Source: Gallionella sp. (GTDB taxonomy: Bacteria > Pseudomonadota > Gammaproteobacteria > Burkholderiales > Gallionellaceae). From it: DNA of 64,000 nucleotides. The stretch's first letter is position 1. Every line of letters starts with the position of its first letter. Positions 8,370 to 16,589 of the stretch are shown one piece after another. Under the pieces are notes generated by a model. It did no database searches, was not told where the DNA came from, and saw only the letters and a list, made by a program, of their open reading frames with translations. The position numbers and the translations under genes were made by a program. The DNA lies in NCBI GenBank assembly GCA_030645535.1, contig JAUSNM010000029.1, forward strand, positions 1 to 64,000, written 5' to 3'.

Positions 8370-9539
8370 TTAGCATTCTCTGAATGCCTGCGCTATCCGT
8401 TCCAGTGCATCGGCGATAACAGATCGCGGGGATGCGATGTTCAGGCGCATAAAGCCGCTGCCGCCCTGACCGAATGCCGTGCCGGGGTTCATGCCGACAT
8501 GTGCCTGTTTTACAAAGAAATCTCGCAGCTGGGCATCGCTCATTTTCAGCTCACGGCAATCCAGCCAGAGCAGATAGGTGCCTTCGGGCTGAATCAGGCG
8601 GATGGCCGGCAGGTGTCTTTCCAGATAACCGCTTACAAAATCGCGGTTGTCTCGCAAATAGATCAGCAGGCTGTCCAGCCAGACCTCCCCGCCGCGATAG
8701 GCAGCCTCAAATGCGGCAATGCTGAACGGGTTGGTGTTGCCCATGTGCAGACTGTCGAACACTTTTTTAAGCGCGTCACGCTGTGCCGGATCGGGGGCGA
8801 TCAGACACGACAGGCCGAGGCCGGGGATATTGAAGGTCTTGCTTGGCGCCACGGCGGTGATGACTTTATCCGAGTCCTTCGCCAGCGTAGCGAGTGAGGT
8901 GTGCTGCTCACCCGGATAAACCAGATCGGCGTGAATCTCGTCCGACAATATCGTCAAATCATGCCGCCTGGCGATGCGCAACACCTCGAGCAGCTCAGCC
9001 CTGCTCCACACGCGGCCTACCGGGTTGTGCGGCGAACACAGCAACAGCAGACGTGCGCCATCAGACGCACATTGTTCGAGATGATCGAAGTCGATGCTGT
9101 AACGCCCCTGTTCCAGACGTAACGGATTCTGAATCAGTCGGCGCCCGTTGGTCGTCACGGCAGAAAAGAACGGGAAATAAACCGGCGGCTGGACGATGAC
9201 GCCCTCCCCCGGCTCTGCATACGCCATCACGGTCGCGAACAACGATGGCACTACACCGGGGGCCATCACGATCCACTCGCGCTGCACCTCCCAGCCGTGG
9301 CGTTTTTTCAGCCAGGCTATCAGCGCATCGTACATGCTGTCCGGGTAGAGGGTATAGCCGTAAACCGGATGGGCGGCGCGTTCAGTCAAGGCGCGCGTCA
9401 CGGCTTCCGGGGCTGCGAAATCCATATCGGCTACCCATAACGGCAGCACATTTTCAGTGCCGAAATACGCGGCTCGCCCGTCGTGTTTTACCGAGCAAGT
9501 ACCATCGCGCTGAATCACCCGATCGAAATCGATACTCAA
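8370..9539 (-). CDS. ovoB: PLP-dependent C-S lyase, probable ovothiol enzyme OvoB
   Basis: 389 residues, fold type I PLP enzyme of the MalY/PatB class. The Schiff-base lysine lies in APSKTFNIPG; other aminotransferase motifs are SPHNPVGRVW and DEIHADLVYPG. Alone it would be called cystathionine beta-lyase. Here it overlaps the end of ovoA by 4 bases (TTGA, with a TTG start inside the ovoA stop region), so it very likely cleaves the 5-histidylcysteine sulfoxide made by OvoA to give 5-thiohistidine. That step and partner are established for OvoB; the assignment here rests on the coupling. Confidence 0.85.
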   Translation of the reverse strand: MSIDFDRVIQRDGTCSVKHDGRAAYFGTENVLPLWVADMDFAAPEAVTRALTERAAHPVYGYTLYPDSMYDALIAWLKKRHGWEVQREWIVMAPGVVPSLFATVMAYAEPGEGVIVQPPVYFPFFSAVTTNGRRLIQNPLRLEQGRYSIDFDHLEQCASDGARLLLLCSPHNPVGRVWSRAELLEVLRIARRHDLTILSDEIHADLVYPGEQHTSLATLAKDSDKVITAVAPSKTFNIPGLGLSCLIAPDPAQRDALKKVFDSLHMGNTNPFSIAAFEAAYRGGEVWLDSLLIYLRDNRDFVSGYLERHLPAIRLIQPEGTYLLWLDCRELKMSDAQLRDFFVKQAHVGMNPGTAFGQGGSGFMRLNIASPRSVIADALERIAQAFREC

Positions 9540-11647
9540 GCAATGCGCTCCCAGAGCGTGACTTCAGATACGGAATGCTGAAATTTACGGCGGGTTTCGC
9601 GGATAACGAAGGGCACCTCAATTGGGGCCTGTATCAGGCGAAAGTGTGGCGTCAACCGTTCCTTCAGGCCGTCCAGCGTGGTGAAGTTTTCCGCATTCTT
9701 CTTGAAGCCGCCTATCCATTCCTCACTCTTGGTGTGCTCTTCCAGCCAGGTGTAGGGTGAGGCGATCAGCAGCATGCCGCCGATGTTCAGACGTTCGTGT
9801 ACGCTTTCCAAAAACTTGCCCGGGCTATACAGACGGTCGATCAGATTGGCGGCGAGTATCAGATCATAACCGCTGAATATCGGCTTCAGGTTGCAGGCGT
9901 CACCCTGAAAGAAATCCACCTTAGCGCTTACCTCCTCCAGCCCCAGATCGGCCAGCCTGCGCGCCTGGTAGCTGACCAGACGCCCTTCCTCGGTGAGGGT
10001 GTAACGCAACACACCCAGCTTGGCCATTTGCGCCGCCACGCCGACAAAACGGGCCGAGAAGTCGATGCCGGTGACATGCTCGAAATGGCGCGCCAGCTCG
10101 AAAGTCGCGCGTCCCGTCGCACAGCCCAGATCAAGCGCGTTGCGGGCAGGCTTGTCGCCCATCGCGCGGATCGCAATGCCGGCTAATGCCTGCGGGAAGT
10201 TGGCCACGCCAAAATACTCATCCCCGTAATGGAACTCGGCATATTCGGACAGCAGGCGGTCAGTTTCATAATTCGATGCCGCCACACCGACGCGGGATTC
10301 GGCAACCACGTAGCGGAATCCGGCATGCTGAAAGAAATGCCGTCTGAAGGCGTAGCGCGCGCTGTGCTGCGCTTCGTTGCCGCAGGAAATCCACGAACCC
10401 CCTTTAAACAGATTGTGGCGTCCGTCAAAGGTGGGCGTGGTGAAATCGTCGTACAGCGGATGCACTTCGAAGCCGGTGAAAGGATAGATCGGCGTTTCGG
10501 TCCATTGCCAGACATTACCGGTCACATCATACAGTTCGCCGTGGCGAAATTCGGTGACGGGACAAGGTGACGCATAATGATCCAGATGGATATTGGACGT
10601 GGCAGGCTTGCCTGACTCGATCTCGGTCAGTTTGCTAAAATCATACAGCCGGCACCATTCGTCCTCAGTGGGCAGCCGCACTGCCAGCCCTGTTGCCGCC
10701 TTTTTCCAGTTACAAAAAGCTTTTGCTTCATGATAGTTGACCTCGACCGGCCAATCCCACGGCATCGCAACGATCTCGGTCATCAGGCGCAGCCGCCATG
10801 TATCGCCATGCTTCAACCAAAATGTCGGATGCTCAGCGCGACTAAATGTCTTCCACGCCAGGCCCTCGGCATCCCAGTATGCATCGGTGGCATAACCATG
10901 CTCTTGCACAAAATCCAGAAACTCAGCGTTGCTCACCAGATAACGGCTGGCCTGGAACGCAGGAATGCTCGCCTCGTGCTGCCCGTACTCATTGTCCCAA
11001 CCGTAGACAGGAGAAGACTTCTCCTTGCCCAGTCGCACGTCTGCTGCAGGTATCGTCACCAGCTGGTTTTGCGGAGCAGCACCCGACTTGGCGCAAGGTT
11101 GCCAGGCAGGATGCGGTTTGACGTATTCGAGCGCGTGCTGGCGTATCAATACCGACGAAGTTTCCAGATGGATGCGCTCGTGCTCGATGCACATTAAAAT
11201 CGCCCACCACGGATGATCCCAGTCTATCGGCAGGGCCAGCGGTGCGGTTTGTATCAGCTGTTCGACGATCTGGCGAACCTGGTTCCGGTAGGCCATCACC
11301 TCGGCAACGGCAGGCCAAACGTAGTGCGCATCGTTCAGATCATCCCAGCTCATTTCATCCACGCCTACGGCGAAGGTGGACTCGAAGGTTGCATTGATGC
11401 GCTGTTGCAACAACCCGGCGAGTATCAGCTTGTTGATGAAGAAAGTGGCCGTATGGCCCAGGTAGAAAATCAGCGGGTGACGCAACGCAATCGGTTTTAT
11501 AAAATAAGCCTCATCGACGGCCAGCATCTCGAACAATCGCTCGTAACGATTGAAGGTAGCGAGAAAATAAGCGCGGATTTCCACTCGCTTGGCGTCCGTA
11601 TCAGTGCCTGACAGCAGCGGGGTTCGCTGAAATAAATCACCTTGCAT
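9536..11647 (-). CDS. ovoA: 5-histidylcysteine sulfoxide synthase / 4-mercaptohistidine N-methyltransferase
   Basis: 703 residues with three parts. A DinB-like N-terminal region carries the iron-binding HX3HXE motif (HERIHLE, about residue 177). A formylglycine-generating-enzyme/EgtB-like domain follows (DVTGNVWQWTETPIYPF, FKGGSWISCGNEAQHSARYA). A class I SAM methyltransferase occupies about residues 470-700 (ALDLGCATGRATFELA). OvoA joins cysteine sulfur to C5 of histidine with oxygen and iron, and its C-terminal domain methylates the imidazole in the last step of ovothiol A synthesis. AGGAG precedes the ATG. It is translationally coupled to ovoB. Confidence 0.93.
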   Translation of the reverse strand: MQGDLFQRTPLLSGTDTDAKRVEIRAYFLATFNRYERLFEMLAVDEAYFIKPIALRHPLIFYLGHTATFFINKLILAGLLQQRINATFESTFAVGVDEMSWDDLNDAHYVWPAVAEVMAYRNQVRQIVEQLIQTAPLALPIDWDHPWWAILMCIEHERIHLETSSVLIRQHALEYVKPHPAWQPCAKSGAAPQNQLVTIPAADVRLGKEKSSPVYGWDNEYGQHEASIPAFQASRYLVSNAEFLDFVQEHGYATDAYWDAEGLAWKTFSRAEHPTFWLKHGDTWRLRLMTEIVAMPWDWPVEVNYHEAKAFCNWKKAATGLAVRLPTEDEWCRLYDFSKLTEIESGKPATSNIHLDHYASPCPVTEFRHGELYDVTGNVWQWTETPIYPFTGFEVHPLYDDFTTPTFDGRHNLFKGGSWISCGNEAQHSARYAFRRHFFQHAGFRYVVAESRVGVAASNYETDRLLSEYAEFHYGDEYFGVANFPQALAGIAIRAMGDKPARNALDLGCATGRATFELARHFEHVTGIDFSARFVGVAAQMAKLGVLRYTLTEEGRLVSYQARRLADLGLEEVSAKVDFFQGDACNLKPIFSGYDLILAANLIDRLYSPGKFLESVHERLNIGGMLLIASPYTWLEEHTKSEEWIGGFKKNAENFTTLDGLKERLTPHFRLIQAPIEVPFVIRETRRKFQHSVSEVTLWERIA

Positions 11648-11746
11648 CGCGCATCTCCTGCAAAATTATTGAATCGATTTTAACAGTGAATAACTTTATT
11701 GATAGTCGGTGTGAAATAATCCGCTACAAAATACACAGCCCCTCCT

Positions 11747-12811
11747 ATGCACCCTCATCTTGTCGTATCCATCTCCGGCCACGGTTTCGGCCATGTCGCG
11801 CAGACCGCGCCGATTCTGAACCGGCTTCATGAGCGCATGCCGCAGCTGCGCATCACGGTGCGCTCAAGCGTAGCGGCGGCCCATTTACGCTCGCGCATCC
11901 ACGCGCCGTTCACTCATTTGCAAAGTGCCGGCGACATCGGCATGGTGATGTCGTCCGCCATTGAAGTGGACGTCGAAAAGAGCCGCGCCGCCTATCGGTC
12001 ATTTCACGCTGACTGGGATAATCGCGTTGCCGAAGAAGCTGCAACCTTAAAGACGTTGCAGGCGGACATGGTGTTTTCCAACGTCGGTTATCTGCCGCTG
12101 GCGGGCGCGCAACGCGCAGGCATTCATAATGCAGCGCTGTGTTCGCTGAACTGGGCAGACATCTACCGCCATTACTGCGGCGATGATTCGATCACCTGCC
12201 AAATTCGCACCGCATATGTCGGCGCGGATGCTTTCCTGCGCGCCACGCCCGGCATGAAGATGCAGGATCTGCCCAACCTTATTCCGGTTTCACCTGTTGC
12301 CGCCATCGGCATCAATCGACGTATTGAGCTGAACCATCATCTGAAATTATCAAAACAGGAAAAACTGGTGCTGGTAAGCATGGGCGGCATCAAAAGTCGA
12401 CTGTCTGTAGAGAACTGGCCGAGGATAGACGGCGTGCGTTATCTGGTGCAGGCAAGCTGGCAGGCCCGTCACCCGGATGTGATCGTTCTTGAATCGATAC
12501 CCATGAATTTCAGCGACTTGCTGGCCAGCAGCGATGCGCTGCTTTGCAAACCCGGCTATGGCAGCTTCGTGGAAGCCGCAGGCTCAGGTGTGCCGGTGAT
12601 CTATGTCGGACGACCCGACTGGCCGGAATCCCCCGCCCTGATCGAATGGCTGAACCGAAACGGCGCATGCCGCGAAGTCTCGCTTGATGAATTAAATCAG
12701 GGGAAGTTAGCAGAAATATTGGAAAGAATCTGGGGATCAGTGAAACCTGAAGCCGTCGTTCCGACAGGAGCGGGACAAGTTGCACACTGGATAGCTGAAA
12801 AACTTGCTTAA
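11747..12811 (+). CDS. GT-B glycosyltransferase-like protein, function unknown
   Basis: 354 residues. The N-terminus (SISGHGFGHVAQTAPILNRL) is the GHGxGH nucleotide-sugar transferase-like opening shared by GT28/MurG-like proteins and the N-terminal half of plant arabinokinases. The C-terminal half has the donor-site region CKPGYGSFVEAAGSGVPVIY and VGRPDWPES. No signal peptide or membrane helix is seen, so it should be cytosolic. No clear ribosome site precedes the ATG. It is divergent from ovoA with a 99-bp gap and may be co-regulated, but a role with ovothiol is only a guess. Confidence 0.7.
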   Translation: MHPHLVVSISGHGFGHVAQTAPILNRLHERMPQLRITVRSSVAAAHLRSRIHAPFTHLQSAGDIGMVMSSAIEVDVEKSRAAYRSFHADWDNRVAEEAATLKTLQADMVFSNVGYLPLAGAQRAGIHNAALCSLNWADIYRHYCGDDSITCQIRTAYVGADAFLRATPGMKMQDLPNLIPVSPVAAIGINRRIELNHHLKLSKQEKLVLVSMGGIKSRLSVENWPRIDGVRYLVQASWQARHPDVIVLESIPMNFSDLLASSDALLCKPGYGSFVEAAGSGVPVIYVGRPDWPESPALIEWLNRNGACREVSLDELNQGKLAEILERIWGSVKPEAVVPTGAGQVAHWIAEKLA

Positions 12812-12813
12812 AC

Positions 12814-12849
12814 GATCGGGGGGCGCATGTTGCCATGCGCCCCCCGATC
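12814..12849. terminator. Perfect 16-bp stem hairpin between convergent genes
   Basis: GATCGGGGGGCGCATG, loop TTGC, then the exact complement. It lies between the convergent glycosyltransferase-like gene and slyD. There is no strong T-run on either side, but the position fits a shared bidirectional terminator. Confidence 0.7.
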
Positions 12850-12871
12850 AATTCGCTACATGATGCCAAGC

Positions 12872-13366
12872 TTAGTGCAAGTGACCACTTTCTTCGTCAT
12901 GCACATGCCCGTGCTCCAGTTCTTCTTCGGTAGCAGCGCGCACGCCGGTTACCGTGCAGTTAAACGTGACCGTCTTGCCGGCCAGCGGATGATTGCCGTC
13001 CACGGTCACTTCTTCGTCGCCCACTTCCACTACGGTGTACAGAATAAAATCTTCATCGTCTGACTCTTCCGGTGCACCCTCGAATTGCATGCCGACGGCT
13101 ACATCTTCCGGGAAAGCGCTGCGCGCTTCGACTTCAACCAGCTCATGTTCATATTCGCCGAAGGCGTCATCCGGTTGCAACGTGACGCTGATCTTGTCGC
13201 CGACACTCTTGCCATGCAATGCTTCCTCGACCAGAGGAAAAATACCGTCGTAACCGCCATGCAGATAACTGATCGGGTCTGCAACCGTCTCAAGTATTTC
13301 GCCGTCGCCTTTGGCGTTAACCAGTTCATAGCGCAGCGATACTACCGTGTTTTTTGCAATCTTCAT
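12872..13366 (-). CDS. slyD: FKBP-type peptidyl-prolyl isomerase SlyD
   Basis: 164 residues from an ATG preceded by AAAGGAAA. The FKBP core (VSLRYELV, LHGGYDGIFPLVEEAL) is interrupted by the insert-in-flap chaperone domain, and the protein ends in a short His-rich tail (HGHVHDEESGHLH) that in SlyD proteins binds nickel or zinc. SlyD isomerises prolyl bonds and acts as a folding and metallochaperone, for instance for hydrogenase maturation. The tail is shorter than in E. coli. A longer frame extends upstream but its extra 42 residues are not FKBP-like. Confidence 0.92.
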   Translation of the reverse strand: MKIAKNTVVSLRYELVNAKGDGEILETVADPISYLHGGYDGIFPLVEEALHGKSVGDKISVTLQPDDAFGEYEHELVEVEARSAFPEDVAVGMQFEGAPEESDDEDFILYTVVEVGDEEVTVDGNHPLAGKTVTFNCTVTGVRAATEEELEHGHVHDEESGHLH

Positions 13367-13546
13367 TTCATTTCCTTTATCAAAAATAATAACTTGCGCC
13401 TGTCCGCCAGCACAAAACTTGCATGTGACCGCTGTCGCGAAGCAATCCATGACTAATCCTCGCGGCATTTTAAACACTTTGTGTGTCGCCACCTAATAAA
13501 TTTTTACTACAACAAGACTAACCTTGACGCGGCTATAATCTCACGC

Positions 13547-14671
13547 ATGAAAAATATATCTACTCTGTTAGGCTCCCTCAGCGTAAATGAATTTTTGCGC
13601 GACTACTGGCAAAAAAAACCACTGCTGATACGCGGCGCCCTGCCGCAGTTCAGCGGCCTGCTGACACCGGAACAGGCAATCAAACTGGCCTGCACTGAAG
13701 ATGTGCAGGCACGCCTGGTGAAGCAGCAGCACGGCCAATTCGAACTAGAACAGTCGCCCTTTACGGCGAAAGATTTCAAGGGCTTGAGCAAGACCCAGTG
13801 GACCGTGCTGGTGCAGGGCTTAAACCACCACCTGCCCGAAGCCACAGAGCTGCTGAAACTGTTTAATTTCATTCCGCATGCGCGCCTGGATGACCTGATG
13901 GTCAGCTACGCCCCTTGTGGTGGCGGCGTAGGACCTCACTTCGACCCCTACGACGTGTTCCTGTTGCAGGGCATGGGGCACCGCCGCTGGCAGATTTCCA
14001 CGCAAGCCGACCGCACGCTGATCGAAGGTGCGCCGCTGCGCATCCTGAAAGACTTCAAGGTTGAACAGGAATGGGTTTTGGCGCCGGGTGACATGCTGTA
14101 TCTGCCGCCGCAATGCGCGCACAACGGCATCGCCGAGGACGATTGCATGACCTATTCCATCGGTTTCCGCACCCCTGCGTATCAGGAGCTGGCCGAACAG
14201 TTTCTGGTGTACCTGCAAGACCGGATCGCAGTGGATGGCCTGTATGCCGACCCGGATCTGAAGACACAGAAACATCCTTCCGAAATCAGCTCAGACATGC
14301 TGAGTCAGGTAGGCAAGGCCATCAAGCAGGTGCGCTGGGATAAGGACGATATCGCGAACTTCCTGGGCTGTTATTTGAGCGAACCGAAGCCGCATATCTT
14401 TTTCGATGCTCCCGAACCTGAATTGAGCTTGAAAAAATTCGTAAAATCCATACAAAATAACGGCCTGACGCTGGATATGAAGACTCAGATGTTGTGCCAT
14501 GACCAGAGCATTTTCATGAATGGCGAAACGACACAGGCAGCAGGCCACGACTATGAATTACTGCGCGATTTGGCCGACAACCGCGAACTGCCCGCCGTGG
14601 ATACCTGTTCAGATGAACTGAGTGAACTGCTCTATCAGTGGTATCTGGACGGGTATATTGCTCCACGCTGA
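13547..14671 (+). CDS. roxA: Ribosomal protein uL16 arginine hydroxylase (JmjC/cupin)
   Basis: About 374 residues from the ATG at 13547. The JmjC-type core has the 2-oxoglutarate/Fe(II) motif HFDPYDVFLLQGMGHRRW (HxD) and a distal His in YLPPQCAHNG, followed by the dimerisation and winged-helix-like C-terminal part of the YcfD/RoxA family. These oxygenases hydroxylate Arg81 of ribosomal protein uL16. I trimmed a 22-residue upstream extension because family homology starts at LGSLSVNEFLRDYWQKKPLL. It is divergent from slyD. Confidence 0.88.
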   Translation: MKNISTLLGSLSVNEFLRDYWQKKPLLIRGALPQFSGLLTPEQAIKLACTEDVQARLVKQQHGQFELEQSPFTAKDFKGLSKTQWTVLVQGLNHHLPEATELLKLFNFIPHARLDDLMVSYAPCGGGVGPHFDPYDVFLLQGMGHRRWQISTQADRTLIEGAPLRILKDFKVEQEWVLAPGDMLYLPPQCAHNGIAEDDCMTYSIGFRTPAYQELAEQFLVYLQDRIAVDGLYADPDLKTQKHPSEISSDMLSQVGKAIKQVRWDKDDIANFLGCYLSEPKPHIFFDAPEPELSLKKFVKSIQNNGLTLDMKTQMLCHDQSIFMNGETTQAAGHDYELLRDLADNRELPAVDTCSDELSELLYQWYLDGYIAPR

Positions 14672-14730
14672 CGGGCATGGGTAGCAACACATGATTATTG
14701 AATAGAAATGCCCGCCTCCCTCTCTCCTAG

Positions 14731-14754
14731 CTCTCTCCCGTTTTCGGGAGAGAG
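14731..14754. repeat. Hairpin repeat (CTCTCTCCCG-TTTT-CGGGAGAGAG)
   Basis: A perfect 10-bp stem with a TTTT loop lies between roxA and the next gene, preceded by a C/T-rich half copy (CCTCCCTCTCTCC). Such stems are common dispersed repeats in proteobacteria; it may also end the roxA transcript. Confidence 0.5.
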
Positions 14755-14802
14755 GGACAAGGTTTCACTGCGCGAGATTCACGTAACTTCAGGGGAACAA
14801 GC

Positions 14803-15294
14803 ATGACGGATGACTTGCTGATACACACCCATCTGGACGGCATTGCGGACTACACCGCCGCACTCGATACGGTGTGCAAACTGGCGCGACACAACTTGTA
14901 TCTGTTCGAGAAGGATTACGACGGCCTGGGATTCAACTCAGAATCGCGTTATGAAACGCTGCGGCATTTCCTGCTCGCAAATCCGGCTAATCACCTGTAC
15001 GTCCTGGCACACGACATGCACTATCTGTCCACGCTTTGTCCGCGCATGACGATGTTGCTGCGCCAGTCCGGCAACCGCATGTTCATAAACCAGACAGCAA
15101 AACACCTGCTGCATATTACCGCACCATTTTGCGTGGCGGACAACGCACATTATGTGCGCCGCTTCCACTTCAACGACCCGCGCGGACTCCTGGCACAAAA
15201 TGACCCTGAAAACGCTCGCGCATTGGAGTCACTCTATTTGGAAATGTGGGCAAACTCGCATCCGGCTATATCCACAACCAAGCTAGGCCTATAA
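14803..15294 (+). CDS. Conserved hypothetical protein (DUF7931-like)
   Basis: 163 residues, cytoplasmic, no signal peptide. The body (YLFEKDYDGLGFNSESRYET, then HLYVLAHDMHYLSTLCPRM) resembles a domain often found downstream of GNAT domains in betaproteobacteria and vaguely like phospholipase D-type half-domains. No catalytic motif is recognisable. GGGGA lies 7 bases before the ATG. It sits after roxA on the same strand with 131 bp between, so it may be transcribed alone. Confidence 0.6.
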   Translation: MTDDLLIHTHLDGIADYTAALDTVCKLARHNLYLFEKDYDGLGFNSESRYETLRHFLLANPANHLYVLAHDMHYLSTLCPRMTMLLRQSGNRMFINQTAKHLLHITAPFCVADNAHYVRRFHFNDPRGLLAQNDPENARALESLYLEMWANSHPAISTTKLGL

Positions 15295-15416
15295 AAATCC
15301 CGGTTGTCACTAGATTTTTTTCTGTTTACTGGTAGAATGCCCCGACTTTGATTTTGGCTGAACTGCGAAGTCGAAAACAATTTTAATATTTTCAACTTAA
15401 CCTAAGGAAACTGACC

Positions 15417-15623
15417 ATGAAATTATCCGCTCTCGTTGCTGCTCTGTTGGCTCTTGCTTTGACCGCTTGTGGCGAAAAAGCTGCTGAAGTTCCAGCTGCT
15501 CCAGCTGTTGTTGTTGAAGCTCCAGCTGCTTCTGCTGTCGCTGTTGAAGTTGCTCCAGCTGCTCCAGCTGCTGAAGCCGCTCCTGCTGCACCAGCTGCTG
15601 AAGCCGCTCCAGCTGCTAAGTAA
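15417..15623 (+). CDS. Small Ala/Pro-rich lipoprotein
   Basis: 68 residues. A lipoprotein signal peptide (MKLSALVAALLALALTACG) has its lipobox cysteine at about residue 18. The rest is a low-complexity chain of Ala, Pro, Val and Glu with repeats of APAAEAAP. TAAGGAAA precedes the ATG and a strong terminator follows, so it is a monocistronic gene. The repeats imply length variation between strains. Function unknown; perhaps an envelope spacer or a highly expressed small lipoprotein. Confidence 0.75.
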   Translation: MKLSALVAALLALALTACGEKAAEVPAAPAVVVEAPAASAVAVEVAPAAPAAEAAPAAPAAEAAPAAK

Positions 15624-15633
15624 GCAAAGCTTT

Positions 15634-15679
15634 CAAGCAATAAAAAAAGCCGACGCAAGTCGGCTTTTTTTATTGCTTG
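15634..15679 (+). terminator. Strong intrinsic terminator, perfect 21-bp stem
   Basis: Positions 15634-15654 and 15659-15679 are exact complements with a GCAA loop. The stem core GCCGAC/GTCGGC is followed by TTTTTTT. It ends the small lipoprotein gene. Confidence 0.92.
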
Positions 15680-15750
15680 AATCTTGAATCTTGAATCTTG
15701 AATCTTGAATCTTGAATCTTGAATCTTGAATCCTGAATCCTGCATCCTGC
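15676..15750. repeat. Tandem heptamer array (CTTGAAT)n
   Basis: Eight exact copies of CTTGAAT (15676-15731) are followed by CCTGAAT, CCTGCAT and a partial CCTGC. The array fills the gap between the terminator and the stop codon of the MBL gene. A short related array (CCTGAAT, CCCGAAT, CCTGAAT, CCTGC) lies at 47625-47650. Probably a slippage-prone dispersed microsatellite. Confidence 0.95.
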
Positions 15751-15752
15751 TT

Positions 15753-16520
15753 TTAAACTATTTCGCGCCAGTCAAAACCATGCTGCTGCGTTGCCACCCC
15801 CACCCAGTCCTCTGCACAACCCAGCACCCCGCACAAAGCTTTGACTGCAAGTTCAGGCGTATTGTTCTTTGAACTGATATGCGCGGCAATCAGATGCTGC
15901 AAACCGCTTGTATCAAGACTCGCCAGAATACCGGACGCCTCCCTGTTGCTCAGATGCCCCAGGCGCCCAGCTACGCGCAGCTTCAGGCTGTAAGGATAAT
16001 CGCCATTCATCAGCATTTCACTGTCGTGGTTACACTCCAAAACCAGGGCATCACAACCGCTCAGCATCGCCTCGATATGCGGCGTACTGCAACCTGCATC
16101 CGTCAGCACACCCAGGCGCCTGGAACCATCGCCAAATACATACTGCACAGGCTCGGTCGCATCGTGCGGCACAGGATAGGGCTGAATCTGAAGATCCCCA
16201 ATGTCGAACATCTGATGCGGGTTGATTTCCTGGAGATTGGCAACATTGATGAATGCCTTGGACTGGCTGCGCAAAGTACCGTGCGTCAACCAGACAGGAA
16301 TGTCATATTTGCGAGCCAGACGCGCCACGCCCGCGATATGATCGCCGTGCTCATGGGTCACCACGATACCGCTTAACTGCTCAGGATCCAAGCCCAGACG
16401 CGCCAGGCGCATGACACTATCCTTCAGACCGAAGCCGCAGTCGAGCAGCACATGCGTTTGCCCTGCACACACCAGCAGCGCATTGCCTTCGCTGCCGCTA
16501 CCTATCGATGCAAATCTCAT
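15753..16520 (-). CDS. MBL-fold metallohydrolase (YycJ/WalJ-like)
   Basis: 255 residues, with the metallo-beta-lactamase signature THEHGDHIAG near residue 57 and further metal ligands in PHDATEP, LECNHD and AAHISSKN. The opening SIGSGSEGNALLV is typical of the YycJ family of putative exonucleases or nucleic-acid hydrolases. No signal peptide. It is downstream of bamC on the same strand but separated from it by a 40-bp palindrome, so it is probably independent. The substrate is not known. Confidence 0.8.
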   Translation of the reverse strand: MRFASIGSGSEGNALLVCAGQTHVLLDCGFGLKDSVMRLARLGLDPEQLSGIVVTHEHGDHIAGVARLARKYDIPVWLTHGTLRSQSKAFINVANLQEINPHQMFDIGDLQIQPYPVPHDATEPVQYVFGDGSRRLGVLTDAGCSTPHIEAMLSGCDALVLECNHDSEMLMNGDYPYSLKLRVAGRLGHLSNREASGILASLDTSGLQHLIAAHISSKNNTPELAVKALCGVLGCAEDWVGVATQQHGFDWREIV

Positions 16521-16536
16521 TTATCCGGCCTGATGA

Positions 16537-16576
16537 CAATCGGCCCGTCTTTCCTGCAGGAAAGACGGGCCGATTG
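16537..16576. terminator. 40-bp perfect palindrome after bamC
   Basis: CAATCGGCCCGTCTTTCCTG is followed at once by its exact reverse complement. It lies between the bamC stop and the MBL gene on the same strand and likely terminates the dapA-bamC transcript, though no clear T-run follows. Confidence 0.65.
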
Positions 16577-16589
16577 AATATTCAACAAA

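Noticed and set aside
13524-13539. TTGACG followed by TATAAT just before roxA
   Set aside because: The spacing is only 4 bp, so the two cannot form one sigma-70 promoter; the TATAAT alone would imply a leaderless transcript, for which there is no other evidence.
15676-15750. Possible CRISPR array
   Set aside because: Units are 7 bp with no spacers; a simple tandem repeat.
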